Source of the DNA: Niallia alba
Lineage (GTDB): Bacteria; Bacillota; Bacilli; Bacillales; Cytobacillaceae
Assembly: GCF_012933555.1 (NCBI RefSeq)
Contig: NZ_JABBPK010000001.1
Location: 4,628,001 to 4,692,000 of the forward strand
Direction: 5' to 3'
Length of the DNA: 64,000 nt
The notes beneath the pieces are model-generated. The model saw only the letters and a program-made list of their open reading frames with translations, made no database searches and was not told the DNA's origin. Position numbers and translations under genes: made by a program. Positions 17,400-25,508 of the stretch are shown piece after piece; the first letter of the stretch is position 1; the number at the start of each line of letters is the position of its first letter.

Positions 17400-18671
17400 T
17401 TAGGCGGGGAAGACGGAAATATCCTGTCTCATCCGTTCTCCATCAAACAAAACTTCTTGGTGACTTAACCCATGAAATACTTTCAATAGTTTACTACAGA
17501 GTATAACAAGTGCTTCTTTTTTCTTTAGTGGATTATTTGTCCTGGTAATATAATATTGATATAAATCGTGAAAGACCTTATTGTTTCGTATTAAAGGGAG
17601 TACTGCCCGATAGAGAAGCGATCGTAGTTTTCTTCTCCCTCGCTTTGAAAGACTTTTTCGACCAATATACTTTCCAGAAGAATTTTCTCGTAATGTTAAT
17701 CCCGCTAATTTTATGAGTTGGCGTGGATGTTGATAATTCTTTAGAGATCCTACTTCTGACAGTAAATCAATCACTGTCTCTTCCCCAATACCCGGAATCG
17801 ATAAGAGATAGTGAAATTCAGCTAGGTCTTCCACCATGTCTTTTAATTCTTGATTCACTGTTTCTAACTGATTTGTATATAGTTCATATTTTTGTATCAA
17901 CATAACAATTTCCAGTCGTGCCATTTCAACGCCTTCTGTTAAGCCGATGGATTGTTCTGCCGCCTTTATTAATTTGGCTATTTTGGATCTTGCTGGATAG
18001 GCCAGCTGTTCTTTCTCTCGATAGAAAGTGATCAACTCTTCTACCTCTCGTCCTACTAAGTCTACTGGTAAAGGCGTCTGTTTTAACACCGCACAAGCAT
18101 TCTTTCCTAACTCCTTAAAAGCAGTATAAAATTCAGGGAAATATCGGTCTGTCCATCGAATGATCTGGTTTTTTACTTTCGCTATTTCTTTCTTCACACT
18201 CCCCCGAATAGAAGATCCTTGTCTAAGTTCTGCTTCTATTCCTTCTAGCTTGCGAATAGAACTAAAATAGCCGTTTGTGATTAATTTGGCAATAACTCTC
18301 GCATCTTTCTTATCATTCTTTGTTTGGAGATTGTCATCCATTTCCTTCGATCGTTTTACATGTAAGGGATTCACAATGACGTAACGAATGCCTTTGGAGG
18401 CAAGAAATGCAGCGAGATTCATCCAATAATGACCTGTAGGTTCAAAACCGATCAAAAGATCCTTCTTTCCCTGTTTCTTCATCAATTGATGTAAGTGAAT
18501 ATAAAATTGTTGAAAGCCTTGATTAGACTGATGGACGGCGAAGGATTTACTTAATTCCCGTCCTCTATCATCCACTGCACAAGCATAATGCGTTCTTTTT
18601 GCTATATCAATGCCAATGATAAGAGTAGAATTAGTGACTTGATTTATTTTTTGATTACGTTTATTATTCAT
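17400..18671 (-). CDS. IS110-family transposase
   Basis: A 423-residue recombinase with the IS110 domain plan. An N-terminal RuvC-like DEDD domain has D22 in LIIGIDIAKRTH, E77 in GFEPTGHYW, and D120 and D123 in TKNDKKDARV. A coiled-coil middle follows, then the C-terminal Transposase_20 domain with LLSIPGIGEETVIDLLSEVG and a serine-bearing RENSSGKYIGRKSLSKRG. I chose the ATG at 18671, preceded by AAGGAGAATCTACT; an upstream ATG at 18743 lacks a ribosome binding site. The frame is intact, so the element may be active. These enzymes use a non-coding RNA to choose their targets. Confidence 0.95.
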   Translation of the reverse strand: MNNKRNQKINQVTNSTLIIGIDIAKRTHYACAVDDRGRELSKSFAVHQSNQGFQQFYIHLHQLMKKQGKKDLLIGFEPTGHYWMNLAAFLASKGIRYVIVNPLHVKRSKEMDDNLQTKNDKKDARVIAKLITNGYFSSIRKLEGIEAELRQGSSIRGSVKKEIAKVKNQIIRWTDRYFPEFYTAFKELGKNACAVLKQTPLPVDLVGREVEELITFYREKEQLAYPARSKIAKLIKAAEQSIGLTEGVEMARLEIVMLIQKYELYTNQLETVNQELKDMVEDLAEFHYLLSIPGIGEETVIDLLSEVGSLKNYQHPRQLIKLAGLTLRENSSGKYIGRKSLSKRGRRKLRSLLYRAVLPLIRNNKVFHDLYQYYITRTNNPLKKKEALVILCSKLLKVFHGLSHQEVLFDGERMRQDISVFPA

Positions 18672-19066
18672 AGTAGATTCTCCTTGCTGCGTATTGATTG
18701 GCGTTGATACATGCATCATATAGGAGTATCTTTTTTTATGCAAGCCCCTAAAACTACCCCCACAGGAATGCTCCTATGGGATTAGCGAGACAGTCTGAGA
18801 CCCTGCAGGCCACAGGCCGAAGCGGCTCAGCGCGAGCCCCATGGAAAGCGAAGTGTATTCCGGCTGCGGGGAATCGCACCAAACTTCATGGAAACATCCT
18901 TTGAAAAACAAATAAAAGCCCGAACAATTATACGGAACATTCATTAGCATCTTCGTATAATTGTTCGGAATTATCCTTGGCTGGAATACTTATGTCCCAG
19001 CCTCTTTTTTATTAACTATTTTCTTGTCTTTATAAATAATACGGAGCAGCACTCTTAAAATTAGTT

Positions 19067-19957
19067 TTATTTGACCGAACCAGATACTCCATTATAAATG
19101 TGTTTCTGTAATGTCAGGAACACGATTAAAATTGGCAGGATAACGATGATGACACCTGCTAGGATAACTGGCCAATCTGTGCCGTATGGACCTTTGAAGG
19201 CAAATAGTGCAGTTGAAATAACCTTCAAGTCTGGTGACGGCATATAAAGAAACGGGTTATAGAAATCGTTGTAAATTCCTACGCCACTGATGATTAGGAT
19301 GGTGATCATCGGTGCTTTTAATAATGGAAGAATGATTTTACGATAGATGGTAAAATAAGATGCTCCTTCCAAAATTGCTGCTTCGTCTAGCGAAACAGGA
19401 ATGTTTTTCAAATATTGTAGGAAGATATAAACGGCAATTACATCTGTTCCTAAGTTAAGCACAATCACAGACCAAATGGTATTGAATAAACCCATTCCAT
19501 TAATGATTTGGAAAGTTGCCACCTGTGTTGTAATACCCGGTATGAGTGTTGCAAGAAGGAATAGTGCTAGAATAACCTTCTTCATTTTGAAATTAAAGCG
19601 ATCAAGAACATAAGCTATCATTGTTCCTAAAAGGAGTTTTCCAATAATCGATGCGATAAAGATAAGAATCGTATTTTTAAAACCAGTAAGCATTTGCCCA
19701 TCGATAAATGCGGTTACGTAATTGCTGAAAGTAAAATTCTTCGGCAATTCTAAGACACCTGTTGTTAAAAATTCCTGTTTGGTTTTAAAGGAGCCGATAA
19801 TCACAACTAAAACAGGTACGATAGCAACGGCTGCTCCGAGTAATAAGCTTCCATATTTGACGAAAAATCCAAGGATATTCTTTATCATCATCGCAGTCGT
19901 TAATCCATTGTCGCTTTTTATTCCTGTTTGTTTTTCAAATCCTGCTTGTGATTTCAT
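19067..19957 (-). CDS. Sugar ABC transporter permease (MalG-type)
   Basis: A 296-residue inner-membrane permease with six predicted helices. The EAA loop that docks the ATPase reads EAAILEGASYFTIYRKIILPLLKAP. An N-terminal cytoplasmic tail precedes the first helix. It is one base downstream of the partner permease and pairs with it to form the channel of a carbohydrate importer of the CUT1 class. No ATPase is encoded nearby, so a shared MsmX-like ATPase is inferred. The neighbouring GH113 and epimerase genes suggest beta-mannan oligosaccharides as substrate; this is contextual. Confidence 0.93.
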   Translation of the reverse strand: MKSQAGFEKQTGIKSDNGLTTAMMIKNILGFFVKYGSLLLGAAVAIVPVLVVIIGSFKTKQEFLTTGVLELPKNFTFSNYVTAFIDGQMLTGFKNTILIFIASIIGKLLLGTMIAYVLDRFNFKMKKVILALFLLATLIPGITTQVATFQIINGMGLFNTIWSVIVLNLGTDVIAVYIFLQYLKNIPVSLDEAAILEGASYFTIYRKIILPLLKAPMITILIISGVGIYNDFYNPFLYMPSPDLKVISTALFAFKGPYGTDWPVILAGVIIVILPILIVFLTLQKHIYNGVSGSVK

Positions 19958-19958
19958 C

Positions 19959-20843
19959 CTATTTCGCTCCTTTCTCTCTTGTTAAGTATTGCTGCAGCAA
20001 GGTCACAACAATGACAATAACAAGTAATACTAATGCCATCGCAGAGGCTAATCCGACTTTGCTGAACTTAAATGCAGTGTCAATCGTCTGGATAACGAAT
20101 GTCTTTGTACCATTTGATCCGCCTGTCATAATGTAAGGAATTTCGAATACGCTTAGTGATCCGCTAATACCGAGAATAATATTTAAGAAGATGATTTGTT
20201 TAATGCTTGGCATGATAATATATCGGAATTGCTGCCAGCGATTTGCTCCATCAATCTCTGCAGCTTCATAAATTTCTGAATCAATAGACTGAATAGCACC
20301 AAGAAAAATAATGAAGTTAAAGCCCATATAACGCCAGATCGACGTAAATGCCATCGAAACGTTATTAATCGAGCGATCTCCTAACCATAAACGGATTTGA
20401 TCTTCTAATCCTAAGAAAGATAAAACAGTATCTAACGTCCCTCCACCTTTGTAGAAGTATAAGAAAATAAACCCAATTGCTACCCCATTCAATAAGTATG
20501 GGAAGAAAAGAATCCCTTTCCAAAGATTCGCAAATTTCACTTTAAAGGTTAAAACCGTTGCAAAATATAATGCGATTCCTAATTGCACGAATGTTGCAAA
20601 GAAATAATATAAACTTACTTTAAAAACGGAGAAATATTCAGGAGTAGTAAAAATTCGAATATAGTTATCCCAGCCAACACTTTCACTTGTTGGACTTATT
20701 CCATTCCAGTTTGTAAAGCTATACTGTACCATTTTAAATAAAGGATAATATGAAAATAACAAAAGCAAAAATACTGGTAGTGCGGAGAACAATACAATGA
20801 TTAATCTTCTTTGCCCATCGTACCCCAATTTAATTTTATTCAT
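19959..20843 (-). CDS. Sugar ABC transporter permease (MalF-type)
   Basis: A 294-residue permease with six predicted helices and the EAA motif YEAAEIDGANRWQQFRYIIMP. It is a CUT1-class partner of the downstream MalG-type permease. AAAGAGGTG lies before its ATG. The solute-binding protein gene is upstream at 21332-22648, separated by 488 bp that contain a hairpin and a copy of the 154-bp element. The three genes probably form one transport unit with reduced read-through to the permeases, a common way to make the binding protein in excess. Confidence 0.93.
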   Translation of the reverse strand: MNKIKLGYDGQRRLIIVLFSALPVFLLLLFSYYPLFKMVQYSFTNWNGISPTSESVGWDNYIRIFTTPEYFSVFKVSLYYFFATFVQLGIALYFATVLTFKVKFANLWKGILFFPYLLNGVAIGFIFLYFYKGGGTLDTVLSFLGLEDQIRLWLGDRSINNVSMAFTSIWRYMGFNFIIFLGAIQSIDSEIYEAAEIDGANRWQQFRYIIMPSIKQIIFLNIILGISGSLSVFEIPYIMTGGSNGTKTFVIQTIDTAFKFSKVGLASAMALVLLVIVIVVTLLQQYLTREKGAK

Positions 20844-20973
20844 CTTGCCTACACCTCTTTATTCTTTCGATAACGCCTATTTATGGAAAACTTATTCACC
20901 TCCATCGGCGCCGGAGCAAAATATAAAACTACCTAGAACGGAACTCTCTTTTGTTATAGCAATGTAAAAGGAA

Positions 20974-21118
20974 TAAAGTGAAACTTCCATCAGTGGGGAT
21001 TTTCCTTCCTCCCCCACTGATGGTTAGTTGAACCATTCGGACCTTTACGGACAGTTGATCTTCCTCGTATTCTTATAAGCTTACGGTTGAGTCTTACTGT
21101 CCGTTAAGAGTGGATAAA
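20974..21118 (+). repeat. 154-bp structured element, copy 2
   Basis: A good copy of the family. It begins AAAGTGAAACTTCCATCAG, has a CATCAGTGGGG/CCCCACTGATG hairpin, then TTACGGACAGT paired with ACTGTCCGTTAA, and ends AGAGTGGATAAA. It sits between the binding-protein and permease genes of the sugar importer, in the orientation opposite to their transcription. Confidence 0.9.
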
Positions 21119-21198
21119 TAATAGCTACAAAGTATGGATGCTACTCTCTGCTGTGTTCCGTCTAAAAAATGATTTTTACAAAAACTTATAATAACGAA

Positions 21199-21233
21199 GG
21201 TTACCTTAAGAGATTGACTCTTTTAAGATAACC
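21199..21233 (-). terminator. Hairpin between binding protein and permease genes
   Basis: GGTTACCTTAAGAG pairs with CTCTTTTAAGATAACC. On the minus strand it is followed only by a weak T-rich stretch (TTCGTTATT). It may act as a partial terminator or as an mRNA-stabilising stem protecting the binding-protein message. Confidence 0.55.
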
Positions 21234-21331
21234 CTCCATTCTTTAAAACTGTTGTTTTTCTATCTGTTATCTGTTGTTGTTGTGTTCTAATCGTTCTCAT
21301 TAAACCATGAGCATGTAACTGCTTTTTTGGT

Positions 21332-22648
21332 TTATTGACCAACTTCTTCGATTGCTTTGCCCCATTTTTCGTTGAGGTCTTTCATGATATCTTCAAAAGA
21401 TTCTTTCGTGTTTCCTTTTGCAGAATCCACGATTCGTTGTTTCGTTGCATCTGTTGTGCCTAAACCAATTTCAGAGCTGTTGTTAATATCAGCAAATAAT
21501 GATTCTTTTCCAGCAGGTGCAGGGGTTGGTTGGAAGAATTCCACGCCAGCTGTTTCCATTGATTTAAGAGCAGCAGGTAGTTGTGCTCCAACTTTTGGAG
21601 AAATACCACCAGTATCAGCAGCATAGTTAGACTCTTCTACAAACCAATCTAAGAAAGTACGCGCTGCTTCTTTATGCTTGCTGTTTACGTTAATACCGAT
21701 ATTGTAGTCTCCACCAATTGTAGTATATTGTTTTCCATCATGTGTTGTTGGGAATGCCGCAAATTGGATATCTTCTGGATTTTCTGCTAATGCTTGAACC
21801 TGTTCAATTGCCCAGCTTCCTAATACCATTGCTGCGATTTTTCCATCAGCAAGATCTTGCTTAGATTGTTCCCAATCTGTCGTTGTTGGGTCCGCTTCTG
21901 AATAGCCTTCTTTTACCGTATCATAAAGTAATTTGTAGATAGTATTCATTGGCTTTCCATCGTCAAATGGCGTTTTATCTGTTGTTAGCTCATTCGTGAA
22001 GTTTGGATCTCCTGCTGCGGATTCACGTACGAAATCCCAGTTAGACATTGCCCAGTTAGAAGCATAGTTTGTATATAATGGTGTACTATCCGGATTGGAT
22101 TCTTTAATTTTTCCTAATGCTGCTATGAAATCTTCTGGTGTTCTTGGGAATTCGGTGATTCCAGCATCATTGAACACTTTCATATTGACAAGTACACCTG
22201 TTGTATTTACTGCAATAGGAATACCGTATGATACTCCGTCATATGCACGGTCTGTTAATAGTAAGTATTTTTCTTCTAATTCTTTCTGATCACCAAGTGG
22301 CTCAAAGAAATTTGTGTTGTCTTCTGGCTTAATAGTTGTTGGAACCATTAATACATCGCCGTAGTCTTTTGAATTCATACGAATTTGCATTTGGCCAGCA
22401 TAGTCAGTAATTGTCTCTACTTTCACTTCAATGTCAGGATGTTTTTCATTGAATTCAGCAATGTATTCATCCCATTTCCCATTCCCAGACCAGTCTGTTT
22501 TGTGGTTAATAAAAGTGATTGTCTCTTTACCGTCTGCGCCTTTTTCTCCTTGCTTGTCCGAATCACTACTACAAGCACCCAGCATTAACGCAGCTGCACT
22601 AGCAATTAGGCCAAAACGAAATAGTTTGTTACTTTTTTTGATCCCCAT
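21332..22648 (-). CDS. Sugar-binding lipoprotein of an ABC importer
   Basis: A 438-residue extracellular solute-binding protein. It has a lipoprotein signal peptide with lipobox LGAC, with the lipidated cysteine near residue 26, and a family 1 solute-binding fold (ITFINHKTDWSGNGKWDEYI, KIAAMVLGSWAIEQVQ, FAAFPTTHDGKQYTTIGGDY). It captures an oligosaccharide outside the membrane for the two permeases encoded downstream. A cre-like site lies upstream at 22711-22724. The neighbouring GH113, epimerase and GH36 genes point to mannan or galactomannan oligosaccharides. Confidence 0.92.
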   Translation of the reverse strand: MGIKKSNKLFRFGLIASAAALMLGACSSDSDKQGEKGADGKETITFINHKTDWSGNGKWDEYIAEFNEKHPDIEVKVETITDYAGQMQIRMNSKDYGDVLMVPTTIKPEDNTNFFEPLGDQKELEEKYLLLTDRAYDGVSYGIPIAVNTTGVLVNMKVFNDAGITEFPRTPEDFIAALGKIKESNPDSTPLYTNYASNWAMSNWDFVRESAAGDPNFTNELTTDKTPFDDGKPMNTIYKLLYDTVKEGYSEADPTTTDWEQSKQDLADGKIAAMVLGSWAIEQVQALAENPEDIQFAAFPTTHDGKQYTTIGGDYNIGINVNSKHKEAARTFLDWFVEESNYAADTGGISPKVGAQLPAALKSMETAGVEFFQPTPAPAGKESLFADINNSSEIGLGTTDATKQRIVDSAKGNTKESFEDIMKDLNEKWGKAIEEVGQ

Positions 22649-22710
22649 TCTATTTTCCCTCCAAATAATTAGGTCATATAAAGAGTTGAAGCTATTCTGA
22701 AAACCCTATC

Positions 22711-22724
22711 ATTAAGCGCTTACA
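22711..22724 (-). promoter_or_regulatory. Candidate cre site (CcpA)
   Basis: TGTAAGCGCTTAAT on the minus strand matches the CcpA consensus TGWAANCGNTNWCA except for the last two bases. It lies about 65 bp upstream of the binding-protein start, which fits glucose repression. Confidence 0.5.
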
Positions 22725-22751
22725 AACATATTCTACCATGGATATTTTCAT

Positions 22752-22761
22752 TTGTATAGAC
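22752..22761. promoter_or_regulatory. TATAGAC motif, candidate mannan operator
   Basis: TTGTATAGAC resembles half or more of a GntR/HutC-type operator (TTGTATAGACAA-like). Related sequences occur at 24027-24039 and 34241-34250, before the other mannan-locus operons. Confidence 0.35.
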
Positions 22762-22934
22762 TTTTATTATAAAAGTAAGTACAAATATTTTCCGTTGTTT
22801 TATGAGTGGTTAAGCGTATACATTTTGTTGTTTTTTGAGATAGTAGTTGGTTTTTTATTTGAGATACTTGCTACTAAACAGGCTTTGATAACCTTGCCAT
22901 GTTACCTTTTGCTTGCTCTCCCAGCTTTACTTTG

Positions 22935-23012
22935 ATTTGACCCCCTCGATGAACACCACTTTTTCACTTAACCATGCTTCCAATGGCTTTCATTCCTCTA
23001 ATAATCACCGCT
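22935..23012. repeat. Relic of the 52-bp hairpin array
   Basis: About one and a half degenerate units of the 52-bp family are visible: GATGAACACCACTTTTT, then AATGGCTTTCATTCCTCTAATAATCACCG-like sequence. They lie just past the 3' end of the GH113 gene. Confidence 0.6.
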
Positions 23013-23017
23013 TCTCT

Positions 23018-23971
23018 CTAAATCCACTCCTCATTCCCACCAACAGAAGAATAATAATCTTTAATCACTTTCTCCGCTGCTTTTCCATACACTGCGTAAT
23101 CTTGATCACTACTTGCTCGTTCAATTGGATAAAGATGAGCTTTCCAATCCCATAGGGCAAAGCCTTTTACCCAGCTTCTTTTGCTTGTCGCTTTAAACAT
23201 GGCTTCATACCAACTTTTTTGGACTTCTTCGCTGAATTTTCCTCTTTTTGTCCAGTCATTTGGAAGTACATCTCCCCCTACCCAGCTTGGACAACCGGCT
23301 TCACAAAAAAAGAATGGTTTCTGATGTTTCTCGACTACCTTTTCAATGCGGTCTAATTGTGTTTCCCACGCATCAATCGGATAATAGCCGCTAGATGAAA
23401 TTACATCGACAGCATCCCACCATTTTAAGACATCTTCTTGGTATTTATCACAATTGTAGGTGATTAATCCGCTATAAACTTTGCGTACTTCCTTTATAAG
23501 ATGACGCCATTCTGCCTCTCTTCTGTCTGCATTTACTAACTCACAGCCAATAACAAACATCGGGCACTTCATTTCCTCTGCTATTTTCGCATAGTGAAGA
23601 ATGTACTCATTATAAGATGCGAACCACTCCGACCATTTTGGTTCACATGGTACATCGGTGTCGAAAAAATTAATATGGGCACGCCATGTGCCGTCCGAAA
23701 CGTTTACCATTGGTTTTAAAATAACCTTCAAACCCATTTTGTTAGCGCATTCAATTAATTCTATCGTTTCTTCATCACTAACTACATTCGGATGATTCCT
23801 CCAATTGATAGTGATGGATTGTGGGGTATCCTGCTCTGCAACAACAGTAAGGACAATATGCTCAACCGCACATCTTTCTTTTAACAACTGTAGTGATTCT
23901 TTTGTTCTTGCGTCTTGCCATTCTCCCCTTTTGTTCATAAATCCAAAGCTAAAACCTTTAATGAATTCCAT
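23018..23971 (-). CDS. GH113 endo-beta-1,4-mannanase-like
   Basis: A 317-residue TIM-barrel glycosidase resembling family GH113 mannanases: it starts MEFIKGFSFGFMNKRGEW, has KMGLKVILKPMVN, the acid/base glutamate in FVIGCELVNADRRE, and the nucleophile glutamate in FFFCEAGCPSW. No signal peptide is present, so it acts in the cytoplasm on imported manno-oligosaccharides rather than on polymer. GGAAAGGAG precedes the ATG. It is transcribed toward the ABC operon, 370 bp away, and divergently from the MATE-epimerase pair. Family assignment is by motif and length; activity is inferred. Confidence 0.82.
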   Translation of the reverse strand: MEFIKGFSFGFMNKRGEWQDARTKESLQLLKERCAVEHIVLTVVAEQDTPQSITINWRNHPNVVSDEETIELIECANKMGLKVILKPMVNVSDGTWRAHINFFDTDVPCEPKWSEWFASYNEYILHYAKIAEEMKCPMFVIGCELVNADRREAEWRHLIKEVRKVYSGLITYNCDKYQEDVLKWWDAVDVISSSGYYPIDAWETQLDRIEKVVEKHQKPFFFCEAGCPSWVGGDVLPNDWTKRGKFSEEVQKSWYEAMFKATSKRSWVKGFALWDWKAHLYPIERASSDQDYAVYGKAAEKVIKDYYSSVGGNEEWI

Positions 23972-24026
23972 CGAGATTCTCTCCTTTCCATCTATAAACC
24001 TATATAAATATAAAGTTTTATATTGA

Positions 24027-24039
24027 ATTGTCTATACTT
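24027..24039. promoter_or_regulatory. TATAGAC motif in the GH113/MATE divergent promoter
   Basis: ATTGTCTATACTT is the reverse of AAGTATAGACAAT. It shares the TATAGAC core with the sites at 22752 and 34241. It lies between the divergent GH113 and MATE genes, where one operator could serve both. Confidence 0.4.
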
Positions 24040-24131
24040 TTGTTGTAAATTAATTATATATTTCGACTTCTGATATGTAAAGAACCAATCGGGAGAAAAA
24101 ATAGACAATTTAAGAGAAAGAAAGTGACAGA

Positions 24132-25481
24132 ATGGAAGATAGCAAGAAAGAATACTATAGGAAAATGTTGTATTTCACGATTCCTATAACCATTCAGCTT
24201 TTGATTACTTCGGGTCTGAATATAATTGATTCGATTATGGTAGGTAGACTCGGAGTAGATAGTATTGCCGCTGTCGGTATCGCCAATAAATTTACGCAAA
24301 TTCCAACAATTCTGCTACAGGGATTTGCTAGTGGCGCGACGATTTTTTGTGCACAATACTGGGGGGCCAGAAATAAAAATGGCATTAGTCGCTCTGTTAT
24401 TTTTGTAAGCGTACTCACCATGATTTTCTCCCTTTTCTTTACGCTTTTGACCCAGTTTTTCTCCTATCCGATTCTTGGCTTCTTTTCATCGGATATGTCT
24501 GTTAAACAATTGGGAGGCGAATTCCTTCATATCCTTGGTTACTCCTATGTTTTTACTGCTTTATCGATGATTTTTGTAATCGCTTTAAAAACAACAGGCG
24601 AGGTACGGAAACCGACCTACTATAGCGTAATTGCTTTATTAGTTAATACCCTATTAAACTATGTCTTAATTTACGGTAACTTCGGGGCGCCTGCTTTAGG
24701 GGTCGAAGGAGCTGCGATTGCTACGCTAATTGCGCGGATCATCCAAACAGGTCTTTTATTTATGCTCCTTGTAAAAAAAGAGTTCATTTCTTTATCGATT
24801 ATTAAAAAGAATCTCGATGTTTTCCGAAGCAGTTTAAGCAAGCATTATTTTAAAATCACGATGCCATCAATTATCAACCATGGTACGTGGACACTCGGCG
24901 ATACACTATTTTTCTGGCTGTATGCGTCGATGGGTACAAATCAAACAGCCGCTATTTCGATGATTGATCCGATTATTTTTATTTTCACCTGTATATTTAC
25001 TGGAATAAGTGATGCCTCAGCGGTAATGATTGGAAACCAGCTTGGAGCAAATGATAAGAAAGGGGCATTTCAGTATGCTAAGAATTTCATCCGGATTACA
25101 ACGGGTACCTCTGTTGTCGTTGGAATTCTAATTCTGATTGCGCTGCCACATGTATTATCTCTTTATCAACTTACCCCAGAAGTAGAACAACTTGTTTACG
25201 GAATTATATTTGTATATATTCCCTATTCGCTTGCGAAAAATTTAAATTATATTAACAATGTAGGCATTCTTCGTGCCGGTGGAGATACAAAATACGTGAT
25301 GTGGTTAGATACGATCGGCGTGTGGCTCATAGGTCTGCCACTTGCGGCATTAGGCGTATACTTCCAGCTACCTTTGTTTGCTGTCTATGCACTTGCTAAC
25401 TCCCATGATTTTATTCGAGCTTTCTTGGGAATAAAAAGAACTTATACGAAAAAATGGATTCGCAATATCGTTGAAGGGTAA
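24132..25481 (+). CDS. MATE-family transporter
   Basis: A 449-residue protein with twelve predicted helices and the two-fold MATE pattern. Family features include MLYFTIPITIQLLITSGLNIIDSIMVGRLG, ASGATIFCAQYWGA, LNYVLIYGNFG and VEGAAIATLIARI. MATE proteins export cations or drugs using Na+ or H+. Here it lies 27 bp upstream of the epimerase gene on the same strand and diverges from the mannanase gene, so a role tied to sugar metabolism, such as release of excess products, is possible but untested. The ribosome binding site (AGAAAGAAAGTGA) is weak. Confidence 0.88.
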   Translation: MEDSKKEYYRKMLYFTIPITIQLLITSGLNIIDSIMVGRLGVDSIAAVGIANKFTQIPTILLQGFASGATIFCAQYWGARNKNGISRSVIFVSVLTMIFSLFFTLLTQFFSYPILGFFSSDMSVKQLGGEFLHILGYSYVFTALSMIFVIALKTTGEVRKPTYYSVIALLVNTLLNYVLIYGNFGAPALGVEGAAIATLIARIIQTGLLFMLLVKKEFISLSIIKKNLDVFRSSLSKHYFKITMPSIINHGTWTLGDTLFFWLYASMGTNQTAAISMIDPIIFIFTCIFTGISDASAVMIGNQLGANDKKGAFQYAKNFIRITTGTSVVVGILILIALPHVLSLYQLTPEVEQLVYGIIFVYIPYSLAKNLNYINNVGILRAGGDTKYVMWLDTIGVWLIGLPLAALGVYFQLPLFAVYALANSHDFIRAFLGIKRTYTKKWIRNIVEG

Positions 25482-25508
25482 AGAGTGTAAAAAAGAGGAG
25501 GAGTTACG

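Larger units (their letters stand above)
17015..18770 (-). mobile_element. IS110-family insertion sequence
   Basis: The limits come from comparing the interrupted repeat with its intact relatives at 26706, 49060 and 59203, which read GACTCCTATGGG or GACTCCTGTGGG across the site. Here GACTCC at 17011-17016 is followed by foreign sequence, and CTCCTATGGG resumes at 18771. The element is about 1.75 kb, lacks obvious terminal inverted repeats, and shows only a CT to CTCC overlap at its edges, as expected for IS110 elements. It holds one transposase gene, with about 100 bp of non-coding DNA before it and about 385 bp after it. Confidence 0.85.
16866..19016. repeat. GAGGCTGGGACA-bounded element, split by IS110
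   Basis: The ends are AAGAGGATGGGACATAAC at the left and TTATGTCCCAGCCTCTTTT at the right, forming an inverted pair. The left flank, including GACGAACAATTTCT, is the reverse complement of 27226-27278. The right flank, including TGTTCGGAATTAT, matches the start of the element at 26706. The interior carries a GC-rich palindromic module (18771-18885) whose remainder lies at about 16990-17016. The parts are separated by the IS110 insertion. Without the insertion the element would be about 400 bp. Confidence 0.85.
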
